Part shown: positions 1 through 12,015 of the stretch, one piece after another | How the letters are laid out: each line of letters begins with the position of its first letter | Numbering within the stretch: position 1 is the first letter of the stretch | Assembly (NCBI GenBank): GCA_020310875.1 | Contig: CM035439.1 | Location: 141,609,139-141,673,138 of the forward strand | Source of the DNA: Ceratopteris richardii | Taxonomy: Eukaryota > Streptophyta > Polypodiopsida > Polypodiales > Pteridaceae | Direction: 5' to 3' | Length of the DNA stretch: 64,000 bases | Translations under genes and position numbers: made by a program | Notes under the pieces: generated by a model | Database searches by the model: none | What the model was told of the DNA's origin: nothing | The model's input: only the letters and a program-made list of their open reading frames with translations

Positions 1-38
1 CTAGGTGCTCGCATCTATGAAGATGGCTGAGAAGGTCT

Positions 39-1332
39 ATGGTCCAGATTAAAAACCCAGATCAACCCCATGGACTAGAACATCCGGTAGTCAAGTTAAA
101 AAATGGAGCATATCTAGATAAAGAAGGTACGATTTATGTGGTCATCACCCTTCCAGATAGGGCAGATGAGTTCAGCAATGTGATCGTAGAGGCTGACATA
201 GGCAACATAGAGCAAGAGAACTTAGGAAAAGAGCCAAAAACCCCTCGAGGCAAGTCGGTCCTGACGAGAATAATCACTCTAGTGGGTTCCCCTGGACAAT
301 AGGAGCATAGACTTACTTGTGAGTTGAGAGACGGATGAGGTTTTTTGGAGGTATAAGCCTGAGAAGCCTAATGAAGTGGGAGCACTTACCATCTATGAAT
401 TCAAAGATCCCGATAGCCCAGGCAAAGTGACCTACTTAGATGATGCTTCGTAGAGAATATTTGTGGTCTTAGAGCATGGGAGACATGCCTACACTTGGAA
501 GGGTGAAATTCTTTTTCCCCAACCTTGATCCACAGTGTCTTATGGTCACCAAGGAGCTGGAACATCTCAAGCTCATGGGACTCAAAGAGAAAGGAGTAGA
601 GATAGACCCGAGGTGAGCTTTGCTAACCCACTAGGAAGAGAAAGGATGAGAACAGAGACGGATCGAGAAGAAACTGAGAGATCTAGAGCCCCAAGAAACC
701 AAAGAAATGCTGATGATTTCCCTTTGCCAAGGCCTAGAGAGCACACTAGGATCATGAGGCCAACCCAGTTGGTGAAGTCCATGAAGAATTACTTCGATGG
801 CACTGGAGACCCTTACGACCATGTGGTAGAATTTAGGCAAGTCTTGTGAGCTGAACAAGTTGAGGATCTATTCACACCGTACAATGCTTTTCGTCTAACC
901 CTTAGAACCACAGCCCTTACATGGTTTCAACCACTACATGAGAGGTAGTTTAGGAGCATAGACCAACTTCTAGAGGCCTTCATCACTCATTTTTCTAAGA
1001 GGGGTATACGACACAATACTTCCTCTCTGATTCATAGCTTCAAGCAAACACCTCAAGAGACAGTTAGATTGGCAGGAAGATGGTCTAGGCAATACCTAGA
1101 GAGGTGTCCAGTGCCTGAATTACCCGCACCAGCCAAGCAGGTGGCTTTGTTCTTAGATGGATTGCTGAGCACCAAGCTCAGATCATATGTGTATTTGAAG
1201 GACCCCAAAACCATAGAAGAATGTGTGCGCATGTGCATAGACATTTTGTGGAGGGGACCATATGGCGAGTGTATGTCCCATTATGGCCCACCCCAAGTGA
1301 ATCCTAGTAGCCAGTACTTCACCATAGAGTGA
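39..1332 (+). pseudogene. gag pseudogene (Gy1 copy A)
   Basis: Fragments of the Gy1 gag appear in order: a stretch with VQIKNPDQ near 45, an Arg/Glu-rich stretch at 535-750 and the capsid-like part at 760-1230, containing MKNYFDGTGDPYDHV and LFLDGLLSTKLRSYVYLKDP. Each is nearly identical to the gag reading frame at 39798-38068 on the other strand. Stops and frameshifts separate the pieces, and about 100 bp seen in the intact copy is missing near 1245. Gag would form the particle that packages the element RNA; this copy is dead. Confidence 0.85.
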
Positions 1333-1542
1333 AGGTACACCAACCACACCGCACAAGAGTGCCCTTATAACAAACAAACTATCAGGCCAAATTACCCTCA
1401 GCCATATCCACAACAGGGTAGATTCCAGACCCAGTACCGACCACAGCAGTATGGTAGGCCCCAACAACCCTACCAACCACCCTATCAAGGGCAGCAGAGA
1501 CCTCAACTAGTTCTATCACAAAAACCCCCTGCTCCTCCCAAT

Positions 1543-2052
1543 GTGATTCTAGTGAAATATGCATCGGCAGAAGAAAATCTGAATAGAGCCATAGTCCCAG
1601 TAACACCATTGCTATCTGAAAGTGACCCAAGTGATCATAGTTTTGACTCTACACATATTGATAGCCCACAGGCTTACTACATGCAGTCACCCGAGCATAA
1701 TGAGTCATATTATTATGAAGAACCCAGTGAATCTAGTTGGGAGCCAGATTATACAAATGTCATGTATGCAAACCCCAACTCTAGACCTCAGCCTAGGCAG
1801 ATAAGACCTCCAGTTCCTAGAGGGCCATGTTTCCGATGTCAGGGAGATCACCTCATCCGTGATTGCCCTCTACCAGCACCTACACAAACCCAATCTGTAA
1901 CAATTCAAGGCTTTGGAAAGGAGCATTTGTTACGAGAGTTTCCTAAGAACCCCATCAACATGCCAAAGATCGCTCCTATCAATGTTATTGGGTTAGTAGT
2001 AGACCCTAGAAGAAGTGTGACTTCCACTGCCCCTGTGCAAGTAGTCACCTGA
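1543..2052 (+). pseudogene. gag-pol zinc-knuckle region (Gy1 copy A)
   Basis: A 169-residue open stretch carries one CCHC knuckle, CFRCQGDHLIRDC, with the spacing C-x2-C-x3-H-x4-C used by this family. The next knuckle of the intact copy (CQDCGKEHLLRDC) is damaged here: only GKEHLLRE remains, with both N-terminal cysteines lost and the last cysteine replaced. The upstream Pro/Gln-rich linker (YxxPYQGQQRPQ type) is also conserved at 1390-1510. Nucleic-acid binding by such knuckles is family knowledge. Confidence 0.8.
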
Positions 2053-2164
2053 GCACAAGCTTTGCAGCACACTCAAGGTGTAGGGTAGGAAAAGAGTTCT
2101 GAGGTTAGCGAGGCAGAGTATAACCAAGAAAAGGACCAGATTTTGGAGAGATGGCTGGGAGAGA

Positions 2165-3535
2165 ATGAAAAGACAATGGTCAAAGAAAATGAGCGAACTT
2201 GAGGAAAGCTTGAGGGAAGCAAAAGCAAAGATAATGGAGCTCACATCTCAAACTCACACTCACACTACCCCACCAGCACCATTTCCCTCTCCCTCCAATA
2301 CATCACTTTCCATTCCCCAACCTTCTAATCCACCACACGTAACCCACCCACCACCCAGAGTAGGATCAGTCCTAGCTGATCCCACTCCTGAGGATCTAGA
2401 CATGATGCTTAAGGCATATCAGGCCAGAATCTAGGAAGGGCGAAATGTGATAGATCATGACAAATGTTACCCTAGAGCCGACCTAGAGATAGAGAGAACA
2501 AAACTTTGTGCTAAGATGGTAGAATTGGCGCAAGCCATGTTTGAAGCCAGTTGCTTGTTCAATGGCTCTAGCTCTACTAGAACACCATTGCATTTTTATG
2601 GTCTATTAGACAGATTGGAGAGGTTACTTGCAACGTCTGGAAAAGGAGCCACCTCCTAGGCTAAGGAGAGGGCAAGTGGTCGAATAAGTATTCCTCCCCA
2701 GGAAGCCTATGTGCCTAACTCCACTGAACTAGACATCACTTCTTCTATGAATCAGTATTCACCAGAATTCTTGCGAGAGATTCAAGAAGAGAAATGGGCT
2801 AAAGAAAGTGAAGACCTGCCTCCAATTGAACTGATGGATGAAATGCACGATCAATTCCCACAGGACATTCCTTCCCTTTATGGAGATCAGGAGAGTGCCA
2901 AATCTCATGAGAGATTAGACTTCGAGTCCAATTCCTTATAGGAACTACCCCATTTCACAGGCCCATGGGAAACTAAGTCTACTTGCATGAGAGCAACCAC
3001 GGTTATGATAAGAAACGAAGACTCAATTATACCTGGGAATACGGAGGTAGTAAGGAATACTAAAGTGCAGTGCAACCTCACTTTAGAAGAGCTACTCAAG
3101 GTTAAGCCTGAATTGTGGAAACATGTAGCCAAACAAGTACCTGACATAGCAAAACCACATTCCCAGGTAGGATCTCATAGAACGGTGCCAGAAATACCCT
3201 TGGACAAGATAGGAGACATGAGTGAAGGAGAAGAAGGAGACACCTATCTTCCCGTTACCCATCAGGGATACACAACCAAGGCAATTTTGGACTCAGGTGC
3301 AGGAGTTGTAATTGCTACCACTTCCCTATGGAAGCGTTAGGGCAAGCTAGCACTCAGGCCAACGAGAATGAAATTGCAGATGGCCGATGGTCACATAGAG
3401 AGACCCTTAGGATTGCTAGAAGGAATAACTCTCACTACATGTGGTGTTGAATTTGAGCATACTTTTGCTATCTGCGACTTTAGCAAAAATCAAGCCTACG
3501 AGATGATTTTGGGAAGGCCATTCATGCAGTAGTTG
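2165..3535 (+). pseudogene. linker and aspartic protease pseudogene (Gy1 copy A)
   Basis: Several open pieces match the Gy1 region between the knuckles and the RT. The protease core is at 3200-3340, with AILDSGAGVVIATTS (DSGA catalytic motif), followed after a stop by the flap and C-terminal part (MILGRPFMQ near 3505, the family's equivalent of the retropepsin ILG motif). Numerous TAG and TGA stops interrupt the frame. The protease would process the gag-pol polyprotein; here it is only a remnant. Confidence 0.8.
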
Positions 3536-3979
3536 CAAGTGGTACAAGATTGGGGAACAAATTCCTTGTATTTGAAACACCTAGGTGTTACAACCAAAGT
3601 CAATCTCAAGGATTACTCTCATAGATACGTACCGCCTATTCAATGGAATCCCATCCATAAAGCTAAGGATGACACGCAGTCAATGCATTCCATAAGATCA
3701 GGATCCCAATGGATGCATTAAGACACACACTTATGGATGTGCAAAGTAGTAGTAGATGAAGAGAAGAGAGAACAAGCGAGAGAGTTGGGTGCAAAGGAAA
3801 CTCATAGATCAATTCAAGACCCAGCCTATGCATCTGTAGTATTCCCTGATGAAGAATTTGAACCCCACGGTTGGGCGAAAATTCTAGCAACTATGGATGT
3901 AGCCATCAATGAAGAATAGCGGACACCCCACTGTGATGAGGATGGCTATGACATCTCAGTCTTCACGATAAAGCCAATC

Positions 3980-5230
3980 ATGTATGACACAGTAATAGAA
4001 GAATGTGAACCTAGCACTAATGCATTTGAGGATGCAAGTGACTCTGATCTAGAGTCAATCATTATGGACCCACCTTTTGCATCAGATGAGGAATATTTCC
4101 ACGAGGTAGAAGCTCACCCTCAGAGACACGAGGAAGGTATGAATGAGGTGAGATTAACCACACAACTGACCACCAAGAGTGAGGGAAAGAAGAGGAAGAA
4201 GAGGGAAGTCACGCGAGAGGAGGAAGAATCCTTGTTTGAGGTCCTTGAAAACTTTAAGAAGTATGAAATGAAAGATAGGAGAGTCATGATAAGAATCCCA
4301 AAACGTGATGCACAAGCAGGAGAGGCCTATGATAACAAAGAAACCACCAAGAAAATTGTGGTAGCCATAGAAGAAGGAGAAGAAAGATGCACGTAGATAG
4401 GTCATGACCTGACGGAAGAAGAAGAGCAAGAGTTGACAGCCTTGCTGAGAGAATACAGAGATGTATTCACTTGGAGTTACAAGGACTTGAAAGGTGTAGA
4501 CCCTAACATATGCTCACACACGATCCCCATGACCTCAGATGCCAGACCCTCTAAGCAGAAGCCATACACATACAATGACAACTTTGCTGCCAAGATCAAA
4601 GAAGAGATAGATCGCTTGGTTGAAGCTCGATTTATCTATGAAATGGAGCACACTGAATGGGTATCCCCCATCGTAGTGGTGCCCAAAAAGAATGGCAAAC
4701 TACGTGTATGCATTAACTTGAAGAAGTTTAACGTAGCCACTATCAGAGATAGTTATCCGCTTCCTATTACTGAGCATCTATTAGAAAGGGTAGCAGACAA
4801 GGAAGTGTACAACTTCTTGGATGGGTTCTCTGGTTATAATCAAGTAGCCATTGCACCAGAAGATCAGCATAAGACGGCTTTTGCCATAGAGTGGGGCATA
4901 TTTGCTTTGCGAGTAATGCCATTTGGTCTAACCAATGCGCCTGCAACCTTCCAGAGGCTGATGTGCCATGTGTTTAAAGAGTTCCTGAGGAAGAATTTGG
5001 AAGTCTATGTTGATGACCTCTATGCTCATTCCAACATTAGACTGACACATATACCTGAACTCAGGCGAGTCTTTGACAAATGTAGAGAATATAAAGTCTG
5101 CTTGAACCCAGAAAAGTGTGTTTTCATGGTCAGACAAGGCAAGATTCTAGGACACATAGTGTCAAAAAACGGCATATCCATTGACCAAGAGAAAGTGAGA
5201 GCTATCGCAGAACTGCCTAGGCCAAGGAAT
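3980..5230 (+). pseudogene. reverse transcriptase pseudogene (Gy1 copy A)
   Basis: The frame at 4433-5230 encodes a clear Ty3/gypsy RT: DVFTWSYKDLKGVDP, SPIVVVPKKNGKLRVCIN, FLDGFSGYNQVAIAPED, MPFGLTNAPATFQRLM and the active-site box VYVDDLYAHS (catalytic Asp pair at about 5011-5016). Upstream, 3980-4396 is the acidic linker found in the intact copy, separated from the RT by a TAG. The frame leaves the family sequence at LPRPRNE, where the insert begins. It lacks the RT thumb end. Confidence 0.9.
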
Positions 5231-5292
5231 GAAAAACAAAACAAGAAAGAAGTAATTGTGTATATGTGTGTGTGTTGTCAGTGTGTTGCAAT

Positions 5293-5475
5293 GGGCTAGT
5301 AGGTGGGTGGAACAACCTTGATCGGGTGATCGAGGCCATGAGCTGACGCTAGTTTCGCAGTAGGCCGGACCTATATGTGGCTATGTGCCTATGTGGGCCG
5401 ATAGGCAGGTGGAGTCCCTTTGGCTGGGTGGTCAAAGCCACGAGCTGACGTCGGTTTTGCATAGGGCTAGCATTG
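5293..5475. repeat. 102-bp direct repeat, two copies
   Basis: Two tandem copies start at about 5293 and 5395; the shared block GAGCTGACG occurs at 5340 and 5442, exactly 102 bases apart. The copies have diverged considerably, so this is an old duplication. Confidence 0.6.
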
Positions 5476-7028
5476 TGCATCACGCGTAAATAAATAAAGA
5501 AAAAGAAAAAAAAGGAGAAAAAGAAAATTCCTCTCTCGAGGGGGGACAAAAGAGAGGCAAGAGAGCATGATGCTCGGATGGGAATGTGTGTATGTGTTGT
5601 GGGGATATGGGTAGATGTGGACTCCTGATGAAGCATGTCAAATCGACGCTTAAGCTCGGCTAGGGTTTTGGCTACAATGTGTCTATGGAAAGCTTGGACT
5701 TAAGGAATCCAATCGTGCTAGTTGCTTTGTTCGTCTGCAAACTTTTGGGAGGTGCTCATTTTGGTTCTTAGGTTGTGCAACTACTTGCGATGTCTTGAAG
5801 CATGTCAACGATGAGTGATCTTGTCGAAATGAGCTCGTGTTAGGCTTGAGTGGTCTTTGCCGCATGTCCATCAATTTAGAGGAGGTGTGGTTGACCTAGC
5901 ATGTAATTTAGTTGAAAAGCGGAAAAAAAAAGCAAAGAGTCGATGAAAAGGAAAGCAAGTAGTAGAAACCCTAGGTCAAAGGGGCATGGAAAATGGACAA
6001 GAGGATTTGAGTGGAAATGGGAAAGAAATTAGGAAAGTGAACGTATAAACCAAAAGAGTAGTGGAAAGGAAGAGAGGATGCGGGTCTTGCATGAATGTAT
6101 GTTGTGTGTATGAAAAAGTAGTGGGAAAGCGATAGCGAGGCCAAGAAGAATACTGGGAAGAAAAATTGGATGCAGTTTTCACTTGTGTTTACACTGCATG
6201 TGAATGGAGAGGAATGAGGAGAGAGGGAATGTGGATAGGCTTCTGCTTGTATGCATATGGGTTGTGACGAGCTTGCATGTGCGACGAGGATGTGGGCTGT
6301 GATTTCTTGATGTGTGTTTGCTCTTTCTATTTTGGTTGTAGATGTTATTGTGATTTGATGAAGAAAGGTTCTAATGTTTTAATGAAGTTTGTAGACAGGT
6401 GGACATGTCGATGAAGATGCGAACCAACATACAAAGTTGGTAAGTGAAGTGATTGATTTTTTATGACTAATGGATGTTGATTTAGTGTCGTTGCAGGTAT
6501 GCCAGTGGAAAGAGATCCAATAAGTATGAGGTATGTGAATGTGCATTGATGCATTGTCGATGACTTGAATGGTTTGAGTGCAGGTGCTAATTGGCTCGTC
6601 GAGGAAGACTTCGTAAGCAAAAGAGGGGAGTATGTTAGCTCATGAACTGGTTGATTTTTATGCACTAATATGCTTTTGCTGTGTAGATTACATGCGTGAT
6701 TGCAGGTACCTTGAGGAGAAAGTGGGTGTTATGATGAAGAGAAGCAATAGAATGTGGTGCTAAAAGGAGCTTGAAGGACCTTTGGTCAAGGTGTTACCTT
6801 TGTTTGCAGCTTAAAAGCTTGTTGCAGTGTGGGAGGAGTGTCTCTTGATAAGGATGCATTTAAAGAACTTAAGAGGATGTGAGGGAAGCTATGGGATTTT
6901 CTTCAGCAGATAGTATGCTTACTGGTGTTGGGAGTCCTTTCACACATCAAGGGGAAAGAGCATGCAATGATTATGCAAGCAGTTTTGTCAATCCTGGACA
7001 AGTATAATTATATGCGTGTGTTACTGCC

Positions 7029-7266
7029 GTGGAAGGGGACATCACTGCTGTTATTTTGCAGACTACAAGAGAAAATTTGGAAACATGTTATCCAAGAAAT
7101 ATGGTCATTGGATCCATTGTAGGAGCTTTATGTGATTCTAAGTTCAATGAAGCAATGTTATCAGCAAGAAGGCATCGTATTAATCTGAAGGTCCTAATAG
7201 ACTTCCTTGGACGGGAGTGCTTTGTGCAGCAATGTGTGTATTTTGTAAGGCAAATAAAAAAATCTG
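7029..7266 (+). pseudogene. ELP1-like (Elongator complex subunit 1) exon fragment
   Basis: The first 75 or so residues of the frame at 7029 read like a conserved segment of plant ELP1, the scaffold subunit of the Elongator complex that modifies wobble uridines in tRNA: VILQTTRENLETCYPRNM, then RRHRINLKVLIDF and CVYFVRQIKK. In ELP1 this block (QTTRGNLE..YPR..., RRHRI.., FVRQ) sits in the C-terminal helical half. Similarity stops at about 7266 and the rest of the open frame to 7664 looks like non-coding read-through. No neighbouring ELP1 exons were recognised, so I read it as one exon, captured or stranded by rearrangement. The assignment is from remembered family patterns, not a search. Confidence 0.6.
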
Positions 7267-7834
7267 AAGGGGGGCCATGGAACACTACTAGGAAAGCATC
7301 AGACAGGTTTTTTGCGTATGCAAGTCACATAGTGAAGAGGAGGAGGCCGTTCTTGGGCAGGGGGGTTCTTTTCGCTTCCGTGCGGATGTGTCTCTGTAGA
7401 GAAGGAGGAGAGACTCTATTCTTGGAGAACATAGCAGAAAGGGGGTTGACGCTGAAGGGAAGGGTTGGTTGCTTGGGTTCTCCCTGCTCGGTAACGAGCA
7501 AACTAAGAGAGGCCGCTCTTTGTTGGCTTGTTGGAAGAGTGAAGCATGAGAGGACAGTGAAGTGTGGCAAATATACTAGCAACGTGTACTCAAAGGGTGA
7601 AGAATTAATGTGCTATTTAGATGTTGATGATTATCAGTTTTGGATAGACCAAGGTTTCACGTAGAAATTCAAGGGTCTTATCATTTGCTTTCTTTGCACA
7701 TCATTGCGGGAGACAGTCTGGAATTGGGGGAAACTTGCACAGAATGTCTGAGGTGACAGCGAATCCAAATAAATGAGTCCTCAGTATAGGGCAAGGAACA
7801 TTCAGAGGTGTGAGCAGATGAACCAACCACACAT

Positions 7835-7853
7835 GGGGGGGGGGGGGGGGGGG
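7835..7853 (+). repeat. poly-G run of 19
   Basis: Nineteen consecutive G bases on the plus strand. The exact length is liable to sequencing error. Confidence 0.9.
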
Positions 7854-8989
7854 AACTCCTTGGGTCAATGTGGCATTTAGCGTGGTGCCATGATCTGCGA
7901 GAAGACATGCTGTACATGGAAAGAGGGAACATGTTCTATCTGGGGTGAAGATTTCTAAGCGCAAGGATTCATGCTCAGAGGTAGATAAATGTGAAAGGAG
8001 AAGGGAAAGTTCAAAACGTAGTTTGTGACCTCGTTTTATGCGCTCTGATGCTGGGAAATAACCTCTCTTCATGCTGGATTCAAGAAGAATATGATAATTA
8101 AAGTGGATCAGAAGTTGGGATGCAAGGGCAACATCGGATTGAAAAGTTGGAGGGCTCCTCACTTGAAGTAAAGCATGCTATGTCTGCAGTTGATGCACAG
8201 TTGAGGGTCTATAGGAATGTGAAGGTTCAACATGGTAGGAACAGATTCTTCAGCAGCGTACGCTTAAAAAGAGGTTGATGTAAAAATCATACTCCTTCTG
8301 TTTTGAATTCATCATGGTTGGACATTTATTTTCAGCACTAAATTGGCTCTAGGACAGTCTTAAGTGTGTGATGCATTACCTTTGTATTCCATAGTACTTC
8401 CAATGAGAACTGAAACTAGTGAATCACCTGCTTAGCAGTATCGAAGGTTTTCCTAAATAATTACAAGTTAATGACCAACTATGTGTTTAACCTGTTTCTG
8501 CGGAATGGTTGCATCTCGATTGCCTGTTAAATGAGACATTGTGCACTTTGAAAGAGAAGGATAGGATTCACCTTGATGAATGTGCGATGGCGACCAAAGG
8601 TACATTCCTATATGTTATTCAAATGGGCCTCAAAGGAAGACACTCAATGGCTATTGAGAATAACGTAGGTTCTTAGCTAAATGGGTTGCATGAAATAAAT
8701 CGGCTCCGAGGAAGAACACATAGATGACTGACCTACGATTTGTCCCTCCCTCCAATGCTACGTTTAGCTCATAAAGAATGTTGCTCATAGTTCGAAAGGT
8801 TTTGGGGGAGGGGGTATTTCCATTTAATAGCCATAAGGGGTTAAGAGGGTATTGTTGCTAAGAATGGGTGCACATGAATACGGTTATCACAAAGTTGGGG
8901 ATTCTCGAGCTCTTTTCATGAATTGTCTCATTCCTTGATTTGATGCTTAGAGTGCTAGCTTGTATGTTTCGAGTTGAAAAGGGGTTTTT

Positions 8990-9290
8990 ATTAAGTCATC
9001 AAGGGCTATGAAGAAAGGGAGAGTGACATTATAGGTGTAAGAGAATATGCGGGCATATGTGGGTATGTAGGCATAATTGTGCACGGGGGTGTGAGTGAAA
9101 GAAGGTAAGTGTGAGGACGAGAGTATGGGTGCATGTGTATGCACCTATATGTGTAAATGTGTGGATCTGTGAGTGAGAAAGAAGAGTGAAAAGAGTGTGT
9201 GAGGGTGTGAAAGAGTGAATGTGTGCGTGGAAGTACATGCGCGAGCATGAGGGTGTAAAAGAGAAAGAGGGTCAAGTGTGAGTGAGGAAA
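8990..9290. repeat. GT/GA-rich low-complexity tract
   Basis: An irregular tract of TGTGAGTG, GTGTGAAAGAG and GAGAGTATGGG-like words, nearly free of C on the plus strand. Minus-strand open frames through it give only His/Thr/Leu/Ser-rich low-complexity protein, so I do not call a gene. Confidence 0.6.
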
Positions 9291-9785
9291 GAATGCAATT
9301 GCGAGAGTCAGCTATTGTAGTTGGGCCTTGGTTTTTGTTCCGGCACGGGTTCCCATTCCTTTATCTTTCCACCGATACATTCAAGAGGAATCGTGGACTG
9401 AGAGCAAAAAGAAGGTGACATCGTACAAGCAAATTGGGCAACAAATAGGTCTTTTCCCTTGGGTTTAGGACCCAACATTTGGTGCATTTGTCGGGAAGTA
9501 TATGAGCTAATGCATAGACAAAGTATCAATCGAGAGATAATTGTGGCCTCTAGGTAATCCAAGTGGACGGATTTCGAGGGGTTTGAGCATAATAAAGGCT
9601 TGTATAACCATATTTCTCTTCGGCATTAGAGCTCTTCATTTGGCGATCCTACTCGTGATCCTAAAGGAGAATAGATACGAGGACAATTGTGGCCTTAGAG
9701 TAAAAGGAAGGTGACATAGTGCAAGAAAACTAGGCAAAATACAAGTGTGTGTAAGACAATTTCCCTTGGGTTAATAGACCTTTCA

Positions 9786-10945
9786 GATGTGTACTTGCAC
9801 AACCTACAGGTGAAGGTAACCTACACTAGTGGATAGTTGAATGCAGTTGAATGAAACTATACGACCACCGAATGAGAAGGATTAGGTATGGTATATGCGG
9901 TTAAAAAGTTTAGACACTATTTGCTTGCATATAAGTTTAAATTTTTTACTGATCATCAGGCATTGCTATACTTGGTAAACAAGCCATGCAATATAGGTAG
10001 GTTGGTAAGATGGTTCCTCCTACTTATGGAATATGATTTTGAGGTTGAGGTGAGGAAAGGCAAGACTCACTTGAGAGCATACCATCTCTTTAGGCTCACA
10101 TCTGGAGAGGCCCCACAAGGAGTGTCAGATAACCTTCTTGATGCTTACTTGTTTAATTTGGAAGTGGTACCTCAATGGGCTAAGACATTAGTGCCAGTAT
10201 TGACATATGGGCCTAAACACCAAGTAGTAAACACTCAAGATAGGGAGGTAGTAAAAGCCCAAAAGTACCATATCATGGCAGGGAGTGTGTACAAACATAC
10301 AAATCAAGGAGTATTAGCTTGTTGTGTGGAAGAGGATGAGTACGCGAAGTGGTTGCAATTAGCACATGTGGGTGCATTAGAGCAACACTACTCGAGACAA
10401 AGAACCTTATAGACATTGAGGAGACTTGGAGTGCACTAGCCAACTATGGAAGCTGATGTCCATAGGATGTGCAAAGAATGCCCAATCTACCGCACTAAAC
10501 CACCACTGGAACATGCCACTCTTTATCGAGTGTCTTTATTGCCAGATTGGACTGAACCCTTAGTAGCCTTTTTGAGGACGAGAACCTTTCCCCAATATAT
10601 GACATTGGCTAGAAAAAGCAGCTTAGAACAAGAAGCTTTAGATTATACTCTCATTGGAGATAATCTATACAGAAGGGGAAAAGATGGGTAATTTAGATTA
10701 TGTGTCAACGAGAGTGAATATCTCAAGATCTTGGAAACTGCTCACCAAGGTATAGCGGGAGGACACTATGGACCAGATAGGGTGATCAAGGCAACATTAT
10801 TTGTAGGTCTTTGGTGGCCCACACTTCATATGGATGCACATACTTATGTGAAGAGGTGTGATGTTTGTCAGCAGACTCAGTACCCTACACGTAAAGATGA
10901 GATGCCATTGAAACCTATGATAGGTGGACGTGCATTCATAAAAAA
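9786..10945 (+). pseudogene. Gy1 copy A, part B: RNase H and duplicated integrase zinc modules
   Basis: The element resumes near 9786 and matches the minus-strand copy. RNase H pieces include MVYAVKKFRHYLL and FFTDHQALLYLVNKP. Two integrase zinc-binding modules follow, as in the intact copy: LAHVGALEQHYSRQR with its Cys pair CKECP near 10470, and AHQGIAGGHYGPDRV with RCDVCQ near 10860. Single stops break the frame near 10411 and 10689. The sequence ends abruptly at about 10940 in a run of A, just before the integrase catalytic core, which is absent. Confidence 0.88.
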
Positions 10946-11770
10946 AAACTAATTGCCGTTCAAAAAATATAGGGGTTCTGAGATACCAATCATGAGTTCA
11001 TGCCTAATGAATTTGTAATTCTTGAAGAAGTAGAAAACTTTCAAAACAATCTTCATTGAGTCCTGGGAGGACATCAAGGTGAGAGTAGATAGAGTCCTCC
11101 GATAAAAGTTTCCATGGGTGCAATATCCCCCAAGCCATAATAAAGTTTGAAAGGGGCAATTCTGGTACCCACCTTATATGTTATGCAATAGACCCATAAA
11201 ATAGAACGTAGCAATTGGTCCGAGCGTTCACGAAAATCTTGAATAAGTTTCTTGAGCATAGTTATTAGGGTTTTATTAGTAATTTCAACAAGTCCATTTG
11301 CACATGGACAATAGGGAGTAATAAACGTATGCAAAATATTAAACTCAACGATTTTCATGGTAATGTGCTGATTAGCGAAATGGGTACCCTTGTCTGAAAT
11401 AGTTTCCAATGGAAGGCCAAATCTTGGAAATACTTCACGAGTGAGTAGATGGGCAACAACCATGGCTGTAGTATACTTCACTTCCCAAGCCTCAACCCAA
11501 CGTGTGGCTTAATCCAAGGAAGTCATGATGTAGAAATTCTAGGTGGAAATGGCTACTGGAGTGATAAGAATAATAAAATCCAAACCCCACTTTTGGAATG
11601 GTTCAAGAGGCACGACTAGTTGTAAAGGGAAATGTTGAGAGGGCAATGGCAAGCCAGTGCACTAACAAGGATCACAAATAGTGACATACTCGCAAGTGAC
11701 ATGGTGCATCAGAGGCCACTCTACAACACTTTCCTAAGAGTTGACTCAACAAAGAAATGTGTGACAATCA
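10946..11770 (-). pseudogene. Ty3/gypsy integrase fragment, another family
   Basis: Reading the minus strand from about 11770: zinc-finger remains, then PFQKWGLDFI (first catalytic Asp), ATRWVEAWEVKYTTAM, ETISDKGTHFANQ (second Asp) and NGLVEITNKTLITMLKK (Glu), and the post-core part WVYCITYKVGTRIAPFKLYYG. The open part is 11481-11074; upstream pieces contain stops. The sequence is clearly different from Gy1 integrase. Both ends are truncated against neighbouring elements. Confidence 0.8.
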
Positions 11771-11908
11771 AATGAGTATGCACCAAGGAAAGGATACAAG
11801 GAACTTCATTTCAAGGTACACATTGTAGCCAAGATCTCGATAGATCTTGATAATATATCTTTCCCTCCACAATTAGACTAAAGTGTTTGTTAACTTATAT
11901 AATGTGTT

Positions 11909-12015
11909 GTGAGCTATTATAGATAAGGTGTTCAGTCTTGTGAGCTATTCAGTCTTATTATAGATAAGGTATTCAGTCTTGTGAGCTATTCAATCTTATT
12001 ATAGATAAGACTGAA
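11909..12015. repeat. short tandem repeat, 31-41 bp unit, three copies
   Basis: The word GTGAGCTATT starts at 11909, 11940 and 11981, each followed by a version of TTATAGATAAGGTNTTCAGTCTT. The third copy runs into its own inverted form (AAGACTGAAT). Confidence 0.7.

Larger units (their letters stand above)
1..5230 (+). mobile_element. Ty3/gypsy Gy1, decayed copy, part A (gag to RT)
   Basis: This stretch runs collinear with the complete Gy1 element that lies on the minus strand at 25600-42628: gag, zinc knuckle, protease and reverse transcriptase occur in the same order. The copy begins outside the window, so its 5' LTR is not seen. It is broken by many stops and indels and cannot make a polyprotein. 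At about 5230 the similarity stops inside the end of the RT domain and an unrelated insert begins; the element resumes at about 9786. Family assignment rests on direct comparison of the two copies in this window; placing it in the Tat/Athila side of plant gypsy elements is inference. Confidence 0.9.
5231..9785. other. 4.5 kb insert interrupting Gy1 copy A
   Basis: Sequence here is unrelated to the intact Gy1, which continues on both sides; roughly 200 bp of RT/RNase H sequence is missing at the junction, so this is an insertion with deletion or a replacement. Contents that can be supported are a 102-bp direct repeat near its left end, a purine-rich tract at 5484-5560, an ELP1-like exon at 7029-7266, a 19-base G run and a GT/GA-rich tract. 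I could not find clear terminal repeats or a target duplication. The rest (5480-6900, 7700-8900, 9300-9780) shows no coding region I recognise. Confidence 0.6.

Noticed and set aside
7267-7664. C-terminal 130 residues of the 211-codon frame as part of the ELP1-like protein
   Set aside because: Similarity stops at FVRQIKK; the remainder is Arg/Gly-rich with no family pattern and probably runs into intron or flanking DNA.
8947-9275. Minus-strand frames with His/Thr/Ser/Leu-rich protein
   Set aside because: Three overlapping frames are open at once because the plus strand is nearly C-free GT/GA repeat; low complexity only.
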